Origin: Nemania diffusa
Taxonomy: Eukaryota; Ascomycota; Sordariomycetes; Xylariales; Xylariaceae
Assembly: GCA_038501195.1 (NCBI GenBank)
Contig: JBBPUQ010000007.1
Span: forward strand, 3,945,501-4,009,500
Length of the DNA: 64,000 nt
Direction: 5' to 3'
Within the stretch, counting starts at the first letter, position 1. Each line of letters begins with the position of its first letter. The translations under genes and the position numbers were made by a program. Below, one piece after another: positions 48,554-63,022 of this stretch. Below the pieces are notes generated by a model, which was not told where the DNA came from, ran no database searches, and saw nothing but the letters and a program-made list of their open reading frames with translations.

Positions 48554-51235
48554 ATGGTAAAGCATTCGGGCGGCGAGGATCCGGTGAGTGCATAGTATTC
48601 TAAGAGCCTCTCAAGAACTCGCCTCGTAGGCCCGTCAGCTAACGTCTTGTAGCCTCTACCCCTTGTTTTTGTTGCCTCGGACTTTGGCGGCATCATTATG
48701 AAAGAGGTGTGTACTAAGACAATAGAAAATTATTTCCTTCGACTAGTTTAGCCTCAGAGAAGTACTAATTCCATTTCTACGTCTAGCCATTGATTCAGGC
48801 AGACTTAAATAGAGCTGAGTTTGCCAGCATCAAAGCCTGCCCACACCTTCTAGCCTTCTTAGGCTGTCCTCATATATTGAAAGATGTTCAGGATTTAGAG
48901 AGCAAGATAACTAGGTTCGTACTTTCGAGGGTGCTCGACACGTTCATGGTACGAGAGGCGAGGTGTCTTTCAAGTACAATTTCTTCGCTTTCCGACTCTT
49001 TTTTGCAGACGCAGATTTTGGCCTACGCAGCAATCGTCAATATGTACTCGACGAGTTCCAGCACAACTGGGGGAAGTAAGACACATCCGTGCAAAAATAT
49101 CATTTGATCTAATCGTTAGAGGTTAGCTGTCCGACCAACTCACCGCAACTCTTTTGACATGCCTATGGAATTGCGTTGTAGGCTTGACAGCTAATCTGTC
49201 GATTTGGAAGAAAAGAAAACACAGCACACTTTCTCGAGACGTTGGAAATGGGATTTGGTCGAGCAGCTGAGTGTCCTTCGGAAGGGTAGAAGATATGCTG
49301 AACATGAGCAGTTCCCCAGTTGAAGGATGATTTTTCTCTATCTTCCATAAATTGCCGTGCACTATACCCTTGGATGATATTTTTGGCGCAATAGAAGCAG
49401 CGGTAAGCTCGGCTGACTATGGCATTCTGAGCACTCTTCTCGACTATCCAACAAGCAGGCACAAGGCGATAATATACTACTCGCCCGACCTAGTCATATG
49501 CCGTCTGGCCTAGGCTGGTGAGAATAAACCCCAAAAGGACTTACCCCACCACGAAGGTATCTCGAATAAAGAATGGTTTTGAAGGTTACGATTTAGGCTG
49601 TGTTGTGCTGCTTCTGAAGGACATGCTGGCACAATTAGCTTGATTCTTGATCGCCGTGCGGCTATTGACTCCGGGGATGAAAACGATAGAAGTCACAGTG
49701 ATAATAACAGTAAGATCTAGTCGTGATGCAGCAATTGAGGCCCTCCTCACTAGGGCAGGCGTGACACATCAGTACCGAGATATCGACAAGAGAGCCGCCT
49801 TAGATATGCTACCGCTATCGGTCATCACCAAGATGTGAGCGCGCTATTAAAGGCCGGTACCGACACAGCGGACGTCATGTTAACTAGGCATCACTTTCAA
49901 GGGCTTTCTGTACTGACTTGTGCATCGCTTGCGTCGTATGAAACCTGCGTTAGGGAGTTGTTACAACACGGGGTAAACCTTAACAGGCGGCACACCACGC
50001 CCGGGCGTGATGCCCTCGCCATGGCCGTTATTAGTGGCGATCAAAACATATGCCGCTTACTCTTGGACGGGGGTGCGCAGGTGAATGTCGATCGGACGCC
50101 GCCCATTCATCTATGCATGTAAATCATACAGCGGCGACCTGGAGCCATTGAAACTGTTAGTTGACCGTGGCTCCGACGGTAATCTCTCACAGCAAGTTAG
50201 CCCTGGAATTACCGTTTCATTTCAAGTTGCCATCGAGAGGGGCCTCGGGATTCTTGTTGAATTCCTTATCAAGAACGGTGTCAACGTTAACCTCCCTGAC
50301 TGGGTAGATATGCCACTTTGCGGGAGGATATGCAGAAATCATACGGCTTCTGATAGCGGCGGGCGCAGAGCTTGGATGGTGCAATTCTCGCCAATGGCCT
50401 GCTCTTCATGCTGCGTCGATATATCCTAACTCCCTCCCGGCGTTCCTAGGTGGGGGCGCAAATATCGAAGTTGTTTCTAACAGCAGGACGGCCTTGTTCC
50501 TTGCGATAGACCACAATGAACTCGAGAGTGTCGAACTCCTGATTTCTCGCGGGGCTAATATCGAAGTAACATATATTCTAGAAGACTACAACCTCACTCC
50601 ACTGCTGACAGCCGTCTCAGTGGGGCATCACAAGTTAGTATATGTGCTCCTTAAACCTGGCGCCAATATAAGAGCTAGAACGCTAAGGGGGGGAAACGGC
50701 GCTTCACCCAGCCATCTCAGTATATTCCAAAGATACTTTACAAGCCTCTCTAGAATTCAATCCGGAGCTAGACGCTAGGGATAACGACGGCTGGACGTCG
50801 CTTCTCTAGGCTGTTCGGCCATATTCTAAATGGGGCATCATGGACTCCGCTTAGGAGGCCATTATCAATCTCTTACTTGACAAAGGTACGAATCTTTGAG
50901 TGACTGGAACATACTGTGATGAAGAATAGTCAGCGCTGGAGTTAGCCCGCTGCTATGGTGTCGGCAAGGAGGTCGTCTCACTGCTAACACCAAAGGAGAA
51001 AACTGTAGAAAGGAATGGACACAAGGTTTGGATCCCACATGCGGTCCCGGGACATCACCTTAGTTACTACGTTGCGTGCTTATATATGAGTTCATCGGAC
51101 CCGAAAGATGGATTGGGAAGTGATGGGCATGGCCTGATTATTCGGAGTAGAAAATACAGTCTCTCGACTCGGCTATGTGGAAAGTGCTATATAGGGCTGT
51201 GTCATCGTCATGATTTGGATTATTCATGCTGATAT
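48554..51235 (+). pseudogene. Decayed hydrolase/ankyrin-repeat (STAND-like) gene
   Basis: The 5' part is spliced in an orderly way: introns 48584-48652, 48707-48786 and 48949-49008 have GT..AG ends (two with CTAAC/CTAAT). The exons encode an alpha/beta-hydrolase segment as found at the front of fungal NACHT/ankyrin proteins: PLPLVFVASDFGGIIMKE, where relatives have GHSLGG (the catalytic Ser is replaced), then ADLNRAE...HLLAFLGCPH, then AYAAIVNMYSTS. From about 49590 to 50800 at least six ankyrin repeats are readable (for example CCAASEGHAGTISLILDR, AVISGDQNICRLLLDGGAQV, LVEFLIKNGVNVNLPDW, ELLISRGANIEV), but in shifting frames and with stops. The tail to 51235 has cysteines that might be a ruined ZZ zinc finger. 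No NACHT domain can be read between 49100 and 49590. The intact ancestor was probably an NLR-like self/non-self receptor. Confidence 0.65.
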
Positions 51236-51238
51236 TTA

Positions 51239-51778
51239 TATAACGTCGCCTTACGCCTGCTCATCACGAGCCCTTCAGAAATGTGTCTTACCAGCACTAG
51301 TTCGAGGCAGACATGAAGGACCTTGGTAGGGCCGGCTTGACTACTGATCACCTTGTGATGCGGCCATGTATGCTCCGAAGTCAGTAACTGCCTAACCACG
51401 GCGACATTAACACTGAAGGTTTTAAAGAGGCTATGAAGGCGACTGGTGAATTGGACTCCCGAAATCTAGTGACTTGGGGTCCCATCGATATGGAGATAAA
51501 GGAATCTTACCCTTTTACGCGAGGGATTATTACCAATCACGGAGGAAATCAACTAATCAATTGGATATGTAGGGGAGATCAACATTAAAAACCTTCGTAA
51601 CTTGGTTGCTGGTGCTATCCTTCTCGGTTCATGCAAACTAGGAGAAAAAAGCAAGGCTATTTAGGTCTCCAATACTAAGGCTTGGCCAATAGGTAGCTGG
51701 GCATCTCCTGCCTACGTAGAACCACCTATGATCTGTCAACCATGGGTGTGCGTGATACGTGTGCGTATATAACGCATA
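51239..51778. other. Spacer with a coding-like remnant
   Basis: Between the ankyrin pseudogene and the transporter 3' end. A + strand frame at about 51312-51590 is open apart from one TAA and reads like real protein (GLTTDHLVMRP; later NTEGFKEAMKATGELDSRNL and GIITNHGGNQLINW). I cannot assign its family. It may be the end of another decayed gene. Confidence 0.35.
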
Positions 51779-53812
51779 CTACGTCGTGTATCGGAACCGC
51801 GGGCTCTCGTCCCCAAGCTCGGCCAGCTCGTCTTCGGACAGGTCGGCATGCTCCGGCTTGACCAGCCCAGTGTCACGCCTCCCGTTCTCCCGCGCGTACC
51901 AGAACCACAGGAGTCCGTGTGCGAGCGCCGCCACGCCGACGAGCGAGAGCGATATCGCATTGCCTTTGATGTATCGTGGCTGGTCGATACTCGGACTGGC
52001 CGGCGGTTAGTGACGACGGCTGTGTGGGCAGCTAGCTACTCGGAAGATGAACCTACTAGATGAAGGACGCCATGATGCCGCTCGTATTGCCGATCGTGAG
52101 CTGCATGCCGTTGGCGGTCGTGCGCTTGCCGTATCGCGGGCTGTTGTTTGGAAGCTGTACGTCCGAGTGAGCAATCAGTTAGTCAGCTATGCGATGCACA
52201 GAACACCAGACAAGATACCCCGATGCTGAACCATGTTGAAGACTCACCCAAGCTAGAGGCAACCCGACTATAACGTACAGTCCTGCTGCGATTAAGAAAC
52301 ACCTTGGACCTGTCAGCTCCCTCACTAGGATACGGCCTTATGGCGCCACGCTGAATGCTCTGTCTTACGCGAAGTAGTGCACGCCTGCCGACGTGTTGGA
52401 AAGCAAGAGGCCATAGCCGATCACACTGACGGTGCCAAACGTCACACAGAAGACGCCTCGCCTCTGCTTGCGATCCGAGATGTAGGCAATCTTCATGTAG
52501 GAAATGGCACCGAGCGCGTAGCACGGGATCGTCAGCAGTTGGATCTCGGCTGTAGTCCAAGACCCCAAGCCCTTGATGATGGTCGGGAGAAAGGTCGAGT
52601 AGCCTGCACCTCTCGTCAGCCCCGTCTCTCACGGCGCCCAACACCCACCCGCACACATAGAGCACAGGACTTACCGTAAAGCATGGTGTCGGCCCCAAAC
52701 TGCGCGACGCAGAACACCCACACCTTCCAATCCTTGAACGCCTTCACCATGTCCGTCTTGCTGAACTCCTGCGCGCTCTCCGTAAACCCATACTGGCGCT
52801 GGTGCCTCACAACCATGAGCCTCTTCTCCTCGGGCGTCAGGAAGTAGGCGTGCTCGGGGTTATTCGGCAAGAAGAAGAGGACCACGCCACCAAGCACAAT
52901 GGTAGGAAGCCCCTCGAGGATCATGATCCACCGCCACCCGCTCAAGCCCCGCACGCCGTCCAGGTGCCCGATGCCGTAGGCGAGGAGGCCGCCGAGCGCG
53001 CCGGCGATGGCGGCGCTGACGAAGAGGTAGCCGACGCGCAGGGCGAGCTCGCGCTTCGTGTAGAAGAAGGTCAGGTACACGTTGAGGCCCGGGAACAATC
53101 CCGCTTCGAACACGCCCAGCAGCAGGCGCAGGGCCACGAGGCTGCCGAAATTCTGCACGAAGCCCGTGGCTAGCGCGATGATGCCCCAGATGAACACGAT
53201 GAAGGCCATCCAGCGCTGCGGCCCGAAGGGCTTCAGGACCAGGTTGGACGGGATTTCGAAAACGAGGTCTGTGGGCGCCATATCAGCTCTTACGCCCTAA
53301 ATCGTGGCCGCGGTCATGGCATAACCGTGATAGTATCACGAAGAAGCCACGGGAATCGCACGGCCAAGCCCTTCGGCCGCCATGCTAACGTACAGGTGAC
53401 GAAGAGGATGGAAACCGCAATCTGGAACTGATTAGGAGTAAGATCGAGGTCTTCCTCCAGACCGTAGAGCCGCGCATTGCCAATGTTCACTCTGCGGTCT
53501 GATTAGCGCCTGTCGCACATGCGCACCGATCTTGCGCGCATCTTCTTTGCAGCACGAACCTGTCTAAGAAGCTAAATGTATCTGCGATTTTCCACGTCAG
53601 CCACGGAACACGGTACAACCACGAAGCCTAATTCGGGACTCACAAAGTAGCATAACAAGAGGGATGAGATGCCGATCGAGCTTGCGCACAAGCTTCCGCT
53701 CGTCAACCTCGACGTTCTCCCCCTCATCATATGCGACACGATCGTCCGCATCTGTCTGGACCGCTTTGGGGTCCGAGTGGGACGACTTCGGGGTATCGGG
53801 ATCAGCAGACAT
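51779..53812 (-). CDS. MFS transporter, allantoate permease (Dal5/ACS) family
   Basis: Eight exons: 53644-53812, 53560-53581, 53394-53491, 52675-53268, 52369-52603, 52248-52302, 52057-52154 and 51779-51995; 495 aa. The seven introns are 61-125 nt with GT..AG ends, and each join restores the family sequence (FLDRVNIGNARLYGLEEDL, FVTYLVFEIPSNLVLK, TMLYGYSTFLPTIIKGLG, FIYPSIDQPRYIKGNAI). DRVNIGNA and FEIPSNLVLK are hallmarks of the anion:cation symporter family that includes yeast Dal5. About 12 membrane spans are expected, with cytosolic ends; the N-terminus is acidic and hydrophilic for ~45 residues. Substrates in the family range over allantoate, nicotinate, pantothenate and small peptides; the present one is unknown. 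Exon 2 has only 22 bases. No metabolic partner gene lies nearby. Confidence 0.9.
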
Positions 53813-54796
53813 GCTTCCGATGGCACGTACTCTCCCGTTTCCCCGTATCCAATTGTCCGAGAATATAAAAGATAGGTGGGCTTTCCGTAATAGAGGTATT
53901 CACAGGCGCTGTTTGGAGTCGAATGGGTCGAGAACCACGGGTTATAAGTTGAACAAAATAAACTTGAAGTTCCGCTCACCGGCGCGATTGGGAAACGCAC
54001 TATCGAGGCGCTATCGAGTCTCTATCTAGATGGTAACCCGCACCCCCACCAACACTGAGATGAGGGCAAAGTAAGGACATTATATAGGGAATGTGGAGAA
54101 GCTGTTCTGAGGTAACCAGGCACAGAGTATCTAGACCTAAATAGATACGTAGGTATCTTTATTGGTAAGGGCTATGCGTATCTATGTACATACCGACGTA
54201 AATACCCAGCTCCGTGTACTTAGATAAGCATGTACCAGACTACATACAGTAGAGCTGGGAGTGGTGGTATCACTAACTATCTATCTATCCAGGCCTCAAT
54301 GTAACCCAAGATCAGCTTGTCGTCATGGATACCTATCCATACCTTGATATTCCCAGATAAGAGAAACGGATTTCCGAAGAATCAGTCCCTAGAAACTAGC
54401 TAAGTAACACTACCGACACTAGAGCTACTCGGAACTAATACTAGTCGAGCCATAGAGTTAGTGGCTGCTGACATGCCGAGACTAGAGTCCGAACAAACGG
54501 ACTTCATCTACCGTTGTGGGCCGTGCGTGTAGCCCGCATGTAAGGATGTTTAGTGTACAGACCTTACTGTAAGATAGCGAGCGGCCTAGGAAGCCCGGGG
54601 ACGTAGGTAGCATCGTAGATTGGGGCTGAAAAGAGTTGACTTCACACGACTCGTTTCTGATGCAGTAGAATCCTGCGCCCTGACCGCGCGGGAGAATAGT
54701 CTAGTACGGTGGCCCACAGCGGTTACTGAGTCAAAACCGTACCTTCTTTACCTAAACATGTACACATATACTACGCGTACACTAAATAGCTTGCGC
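53813..54796. other. Intergenic region before right AT block
   Basis: About 1 kb upstream of the transporter, with normal composition until about 54795. It carries its promoter. Several TAGGTA/TACCTA-type words occur (54150-54360). Short open frames here have no features. Confidence 0.5.
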
Positions 54797-56452
54797 TACT
54801 TTTTTTTTTTTAGAGATCCTGTTTTTTTTTTTTATATTATTTTTATTACAACTTTTTTTTTGTAATTAATTAACTTTGTTAAATAAAGTTTATTAAATAT
54901 TTTATTTATATTAATTATGTTATTTTTTATATATAATATTTAAATTTAAATAATTTTATTTAAATATTTTATATTATATATATATTTAATTTTAATAAAT
55001 ATTATTATAACAATTTTAAATATATATATATAGTTTTATAACAATATTATTAAAATAATTTTAATATAATTATTTAAAATATAAATTAATTAATTTTATT
55101 TATTATATTTTTTATTAGTTTTAATTTAATTAATAATATTTTTTTTAATATAAAATAATATAATATAAAATAAAATTTAATTTTTTTAAATTTTATATAA
55201 CTAATTATATTTAATTTATATATTTTTAATTTTAAAAGTTTAAAAATATATTTTTAAATTATTATTTTATTATTAAAGTTTTAATTTTATTTATAATATA
55301 TAACTATAATTTAATAAAATTTATTTTTGTTTTAATATTTTTTAATTATTTATATTTAAAATATTTTAAAATATTAAATAACATTTTTTATATATATAGT
55401 TTTTTTTAATTTTAAATTAATTTGTTTAATTTAAAAAATATTTTTTTTAAATATAAAAACTTTATTTTTAATTTTAAAATATTTAATTAAAATATAAAAA
55501 TATTTTTATAAATTTTTAAATAGCTATAATATTAAAACTATATATAAAATATATATTTATAAATAAATAATTTATAAACAAACTTATTTTTTTAAAAATA
55601 TTAAAAAAATATTAAAATGTTATAAAATTTACTATATATATTATAAATTAATTTTATTAAATAATAATAAATAATATTTAAAATATTATAAACAATTATT
55701 TAATATATAATATTAAAAAATATAAAAAAAAATATTATATTAATAAAAAAATAATATAAGTTATTTTTTAATTTATTAAATTTAAATAAATTTAAAAAAA
55801 AAAATTAAAACAATTAATAGTTTTTAATTTAATATAATAAAAATAAAAATATATTATAATATAATATTTATTTATTTTAAAATAAAATAAAAAAAATTAT
55901 AAATAATACAAAAAATAAAACTATAAAAAATTATTTAAATATTATATTATAAATAGTTTAAATTTAATAAAAAAAACATATTTAAATTATTATTATTTAA
56001 AAATATTTATATTATATAATTTATAACTTAATATAAAATAAATAAATATAATTAAGTTTATTTAAATATTAATTATATTATATAAATTTAAAAAAAAAAA
56101 ACTGAAAAAAAAACAAAAAATAGTTAAATCAAAGTTTTATAAGTTTAAAAAAAAAATATTTAAAAATAAAAATAATGCTAATTGTTAATATAAAAAATAT
56201 AATATAAATTAAAAATATTAAAACATAATAAAAAAAAAAAAAATTTAATAAAAATAAAAAGAAATATTAAAAAATAAAAAAATATAGTTAAAATTTTAAA
56301 TAATAAAAAATAGTTTAAATTAATTAAAAAATAAACGTTAAATTTTTATAATAAGTTTTAAAATTAAAAAGAAATAGCAATAAATTTTTTTAAAATAATA
56401 AAAAAAAAAAAGTTTAAAAATTATATTTAATAATAAATATAATAAAAAATAA

Positions 56453-56786
56453 ATATAAAAATATAAAAATATAAAAATATAAAAATATAAAAATATAAAA
56501 ATATAAAAATATAAAAATATAAAAATATAAAAATATAAAAATATAAAAATATAAAAATATAAAAATATAAAAATATAAAAATATAAAAATATAAAAATAT
56601 AAAAATATAAAAATATAAAAATATAAAAATATAAAAATATAAAAATATAAAAATATAAAAATATAAAAATATAAAAATATAAAAATATAAAAATATAAAA
56701 ATATAAAAATATAAAAATATAAAAATATAAAAATATAAAAATATAAAAATATAAAAATATAAAAATATAAAAATATAAAAATATAA
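56453..56786. repeat. Tandem array, 8-bp unit AAAAATAT
   Basis: About 42 near-identical copies of AAAAATAT in a row over ~334 bp, bordered by irregular AT sequence (AATAAATATA before, AAATTATAAA after). There is no visible unit-to-unit drift. Slippage expansion after the RIP phase is the simplest origin. Confidence 0.95.
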
Positions 56787-57912
56787 ATTATAAAATTATA
56801 AAATTATTATATTTAATAATAAATATAAAATAATAAAAAATAATTTAAATATATTATATATTATATTTAATTATTATTAAAATTATAATAATATTATATT
56901 AATTTAAAAAATAAACATTTTATTATATATATATTTAATATATAATTTAATAATTTAATTTATAAAGTTTTATAAAATTAAAATTTAAATAATAATATTA
57001 AATATAATAAATATTTTTTTTTAATTTAATATAATTTTTTTTTATATTATATATTAAATTATTTTATATTATTATTTATTTAAAATAATTAATATAATAA
57101 ATAATTTATTTATTATATAAATATTAATTATTTTATTATTTAATATTAAATAAAAAAATTTATAATATATATAATAATTTAAAATAAAAATAAATAATAT
57201 TAAAACATTTTATTTAATTTAAATTTATATTTATTTTTATTTTATTATTAATAAAGTTTATTATAATATAATATTTTTTTTATTAAACTTTTTTTATTTT
57301 TAATTATATTAAATTTGTTTTTTAAATTATATAATAAAATATAATATTATTATTAAATTTATATTTAAAAAAAAGCTTTTATATATATATAAATTTTATA
57401 AATTATATAAATTATATAAATTTATTAATAATTTATTAATATTATATATAATAAAATATAATTAATTATTTAATATATAAATAATAAATTATAATTTTAT
57501 ATATATATATATATATATTTATTTATATATATAATTTATTAATTAAAAATAATATTTTTAAATTTTTTTAAAAAGTTATATAAAAAATAATTATATTATT
57601 AAATTTATTAATTATTTTATATAATTTATTAATTAAAATATTTTTAATTATTTATTTAAATTTATTTAAATTTTAATATATAATATAATTTAAAATTTAA
57701 AATTTAAATTTAATATAATTTTTTATATAAACTTTTATAATTATTATATTTAAAATTTTAATTTATAATATTATATTTATATTATTTATAAATAAATTAT
57801 TTATAAAAATAAAAAATATAAACTATTTAAATAAAAAATAAAATTATAATTAAATAATTAAATTTAATTTTAATAATAAAAAATTAAATAAATAATAATT
57901 TATTTAAATTAT

Positions 57913-58068
57913 TATTAAATTAATAATTTAATAAAATTTATATATATATATTAAATATATATAATTTAAATTTAAATTAATATTTTTATTAAATAATTAA
58001 ATAAATAAAAAATATTAAAATTTATTAAAATTTATAAAATTTATAAATTTTATATATATATATATAAA
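57913..58068 (+). repeat. Direct repeat copy 1, LTR-like
   Basis: Starts ATTAAATTAATAATTTAATA and ends in a TATATA run. It aligns colinearly with 63023-63180, with only scattered substitutions (mostly A/T, some T/C). In AT-only DNA some similarity is expected by chance, but about 150 colinear bases with long identical words, such as AATTAAATAAATAAAAAATA, is not. Confidence 0.6.
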
Positions 58069-61000
58069 TAATTTATATATAATTTTTTTAATTATATTTT
58101 TTTTATAAAATATATATAAAATAATATAAAATATTAAAATTTAAAAATAAATTTTAAACTTTATAAATTATTTTAAGTTTTTTTTTATATATATATATAT
58201 ATAAAATATTATTAATATTAATAAATAATTATAAAATATAATTATAAATTAATAAAATAAAAAAACAAAGTTTATTTATTAAATAACTTTTATATTTAAT
58301 TTTTTATTTTTTATATAAAAAATAAATTATTATTTATATTAATTAAAAAAAAAAAGTTAAATTAATTAAAAAATAAAAAAAGTTTAAATATTATAAAAAT
58401 AAAAGAACTTTTTATATAATAATTTAATTATTTTTATAAAAAAATTAATAAAATTATAAACTATTTTATATATTTAATTTTTTAATTATTTTAATTATTT
58501 TTATTTTATATTATAATCTTTTTTTTTTATAATTATATTAAAACTTATAATAAAATTAATTATAATAGCTATAACTATAATAGTTTAAAATAATTATTTT
58601 AAATTTTTAAATAAAAAATTATATTTATTTTTATATAAAAATATAACTAAAAAAAAGAATATTAATATTTTTAAATAAAAAAACAAAATTAATTTTAAAT
58701 ATTAAAATATTATAATTAATTTAAATAATATAATTATTTTATTATAATTATTAATATATTTTATATATTATTAAAAAAATATATATAATTAAAAATTAAA
58801 AATAAATAATTTATATAAATATTTATAATAAATTTTAATAATTAAATAAAATTTATATTTATAAATATTAATTATATATTTAAATAAATATTTATTATAA
58901 TAATTAAAAATAATAAAAATATTAAATAAATAAAAAAACATTAAATAATTAATTTATATATATTTTTAAAAAATGTAATAAAAATAATAATAAAAGATTA
59001 AATAATAATATATTTATATAAATAGTTTTAATATTTATATTAATAAATATATTAAAATTAATAATTATAAAAATGAAATTTTTAATATTATAATTAATTA
59101 TATTAAAATTAATAATATTAATATATATTATAATATTTAATATAAATAAGTAAATATTTTTTTTTTTATATAAATAAAAATATAAAAATTTATATTTATT
59201 TAAATTATTTATAATAATTTAATTAAAATAATTTAATTTATTATATTTATTAAAATATAATAATTTAATTAAAATTATAATAATAAACTATATAATATAT
59301 TATATAATAAACTTTAAATTTTTATTTTAATATATTATTAATTTAAAATTATTAAAAAATCATATAATATAATATTTTTTTTAATATTAAAAAAAAAACT
59401 AAAAAATATTATTTAAATTATATTAATTTAATATATAAATAAAACAAAATTTCTATAATATTTAATAATTATTTTAATATAATAGTTAATTAAAATTAAT
59501 ATTAAATTAATTAAACTATGTTTATTTTTATATAAATAAAATAAAATACTTTAATAAAAATAATATTTAAAATATTAAAAATTATAATTAATAAGTTTTA
59601 ATTTATATAATATATTTTAAAATTTAATTATTATAAAAAAATATTATTTTATATAATAATTATATAAATATATTTTAATATATTTAAATTTAAATTTATT
59701 TTAATTAATTAAAAATTTATATATAAAGTTTTATTTTTTAATTTATAAATAATATTATAATTTTTTTTAATTAAAAAATAAATTAATATTATATAATAAA
59801 TATTTATTTTATTAATAAATAATATAATATTAAATATTTAAAATAATTATATAATTATTATTTTAAAAAAGCTTTTTATTAAAAACTATAATAATTATAT
59901 AATAAAAATAATAAAAATAATAAACAATATTTTATTTATAAAAAGTTTAATTATTAATTTTTAATTAAAACTAATAAAAAAATTTATAATAAAAAAATAA
60001 TATTTTATTATATATAATATTTTAAAATAAAAAATATTATTATATAAAAAATATAATATATTTATATTAAATTATAAAAATAATAAAATTTTTTTATATA
60101 ATAATAAATTTAATAATAATTTAAACTTTAAAATTAAAATTAAAATATTTTAATTTTTAATAAATTTAATAAATTTTTATTATATAATAAAAAAATATAT
60201 ATATATAATTAAAACTAAATATTAATATTTAATAATTTTTATTTAAACAATTAATATAATATAAAATATTAATATAAAAAAAGTTTTAATTATTAAAAAA
60301 ACTTTTTTATATAAATAAATTAAACTTTAAATAATATTAAAAGTTTTAAAATTATAAATATTATAACAATTTTAATATTAATTAAATTAATTAAATTTTT
60401 TATTTTAAATATATTAACTTTATTTTTATTATTATTATAAAATATAAATTAATTATATATTTATTTTAATAATATATAAAATATAATTATATAATAAAAT
60501 AATAAAACAATATTAATTATATAAAAATAAAACTATTTATTTTTTAATATTAATTAATTAAAAATTAAAAATTATTTTATAAAATGAATATTTTAAAAAT
60601 TATATTATTAATTTAAATATTTTTATATAAAAAAATTTATAAAATTATTATAAAAAAACTAAATATAATAATTTTAATATTTTAATATTTTAATAAATTA
60701 AAAAGTTATATTATTATTATTAATTATATAATTAATTTTTAAAAAAAATTAAATTTTTAATAAAAAATAAATATAATTTTAATTATAAAATTGTTATTAA
60801 AATTATATAAATTAACAAACAATTAATTTTATATATTATTAATATAAATATTTTATTTTTAATAATTAAATTTTTAAAAATATTAAATATATATAATATT
60901 TAAAATATATTATATTAATATTAAATTTTAATATAAACTTTTTATTTAAAAAACTTTATAATAATATATAATTAATTAAAACTTTATATAAAGAAATATT

Positions 61001-63022
61001 TATTAAAATATATTAAACTATTAAAAAAATTAAATAAATAAATAAATTGTTTTATTATATATTTAATATTTTATATAAAAGAATTAACTATTATATAAAT
61101 AAAAAAATAATATTATAAATAATTATAAAAACTTTAAATAATTTAATATTTATTTTATTAATTTTTAAAATTTATTTTAAAATTAATAATATTTTATTTT
61201 TTTTATTAAAAGTTATTTAAAAAATAAAAATTATATAAAAAGTTATAAAAATATTAAAAAATAATTATATAAAAGTTAATATTAATTAAATTATATAAAT
61301 TAAAAATAAATTAATATTATTATAAAAAATATTTTTTTAATTTTTTTAAAATTAAATTATAATATAAAAAAAATATAAAAATTAAATAAAACTATAATAT
61401 TATAATTAATATAATAAATAAAATAAACTATATTATTAATAAAAAATTATATTTAATTTATTATATAAAAGGAATAATGTTAATATAAAAATAAATTATA
61501 AAAATTATTTATATTTATTAATAATTAATGTTTTATGTTAAAAATAATTAATAATTATATTTTAACTATATAATTAAAAAAAACTAATATAATTATTATA
61601 TTTATTATATTTTTTAAATAATTAAATATAATTAAAATAAATATATTAATAATTTAAAATATATTTTAATTTATATAATATAATTTAAACTAATATAATT
61701 AAATAAAAATTTTTATATAAATATTAATAATTTAATATATAAATTAAAAATTTATTATAACTTTAAAACTATTATTAATTTAAAATTATAATATATATAT
61801 AAAATTATAAAATATTTTTTAAATATATATATAATTATATAATAAAATAAATTAAAAAATTTATATTTATTTATTAAAAAAATTAAAAATTAAAATTTAA
61901 TAAATGTTATATTTTAAATTATATAATTTTTATATAAATTAATTAAATTAAAATTATATTAATATAAAATTTATTATAAATATTATTATTAAAAATTAAA
62001 TATAAAAATATTTATATATTATTTATATTTATTATTTATTTAATAAAACTTAATAAATTTACAATTATAAAATTTTAAATAAATAATATATTTAATATTA
62101 TATTTAAAAAGTTTTTATATAAAAAAAAAACTAAGTTATTATTTTATATAAAATTAAAAACAAAATTAATATTTAAATATTTTATAAAATTAAATAAAAA
62201 TAAAATATAAATAAATAAATAAAATTTTTTATTTATTTAATAAAAATAAATTAAATAATTATATATTATTAACTTTTATATAAAAAAATATTTTTAATAA
62301 TATATTATTTAATAAATTTAAAATATATATATTATATTAATATATTAATTAAAAATATTATATAATTTATTAATTATTATATAAATTTAAAAACTATTAA
62401 AAAATAATATTGAAATATTTAATATATAAATATAATAATAAATTAATAATATATAATAAAAATTATATTATATATTTTTAAATTTTAATTATATAAAAAG
62501 TTTTGTTTTTATTAATAAAATATTTTTATATTTAAAAATAATATTGTTTATTAAAATTTAATTAAATATAAATAAATTATATATAATATATTATAAGTAA
62601 ATTATATAATATAATTAATAAATTTAATTATATTATAATATTTAATATAATTTTTAAAAAAATTATTTATATAATAAAATTATTAACTATATTATTTATT
62701 ATATATATTAATTTTAAACTTTTATTTAAATATTTAATAAAATTAAAAATTATAAAAAAAAACAATTTAAAATTAATATTATATTATTTTAAAAAATATA
62801 TAAAAATTACAAAATTATAAAAATATATTAAATTAATAATAAAAACAATTTAATATATATTTATATAACAAAAATATTTAATTAAATATTAAAAAAGTTA
62901 ATTAATATAAATAAATTAATTATATAAATAAAAATATATATAAATTAATTAAATAAAAAAAAAAATAACAAAAAATAAATTAATATTAAAATAAAAATTA
63001 TTATATAAAAAAAAAAGTTTTA

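Noticed and set aside
18449..54360. A secondary-metabolite gene cluster around the Zn2Cys6 regulator and the MFS transporter
   Set aside because: There is no synthase, terpene cyclase, P450 or tailoring enzyme, and the two genes are about 19 kb apart with unrelated genes between.
56453..56786. CRISPR-like array
   Set aside because: Contiguous 8-bp units with no spacers, in a fungal genome.
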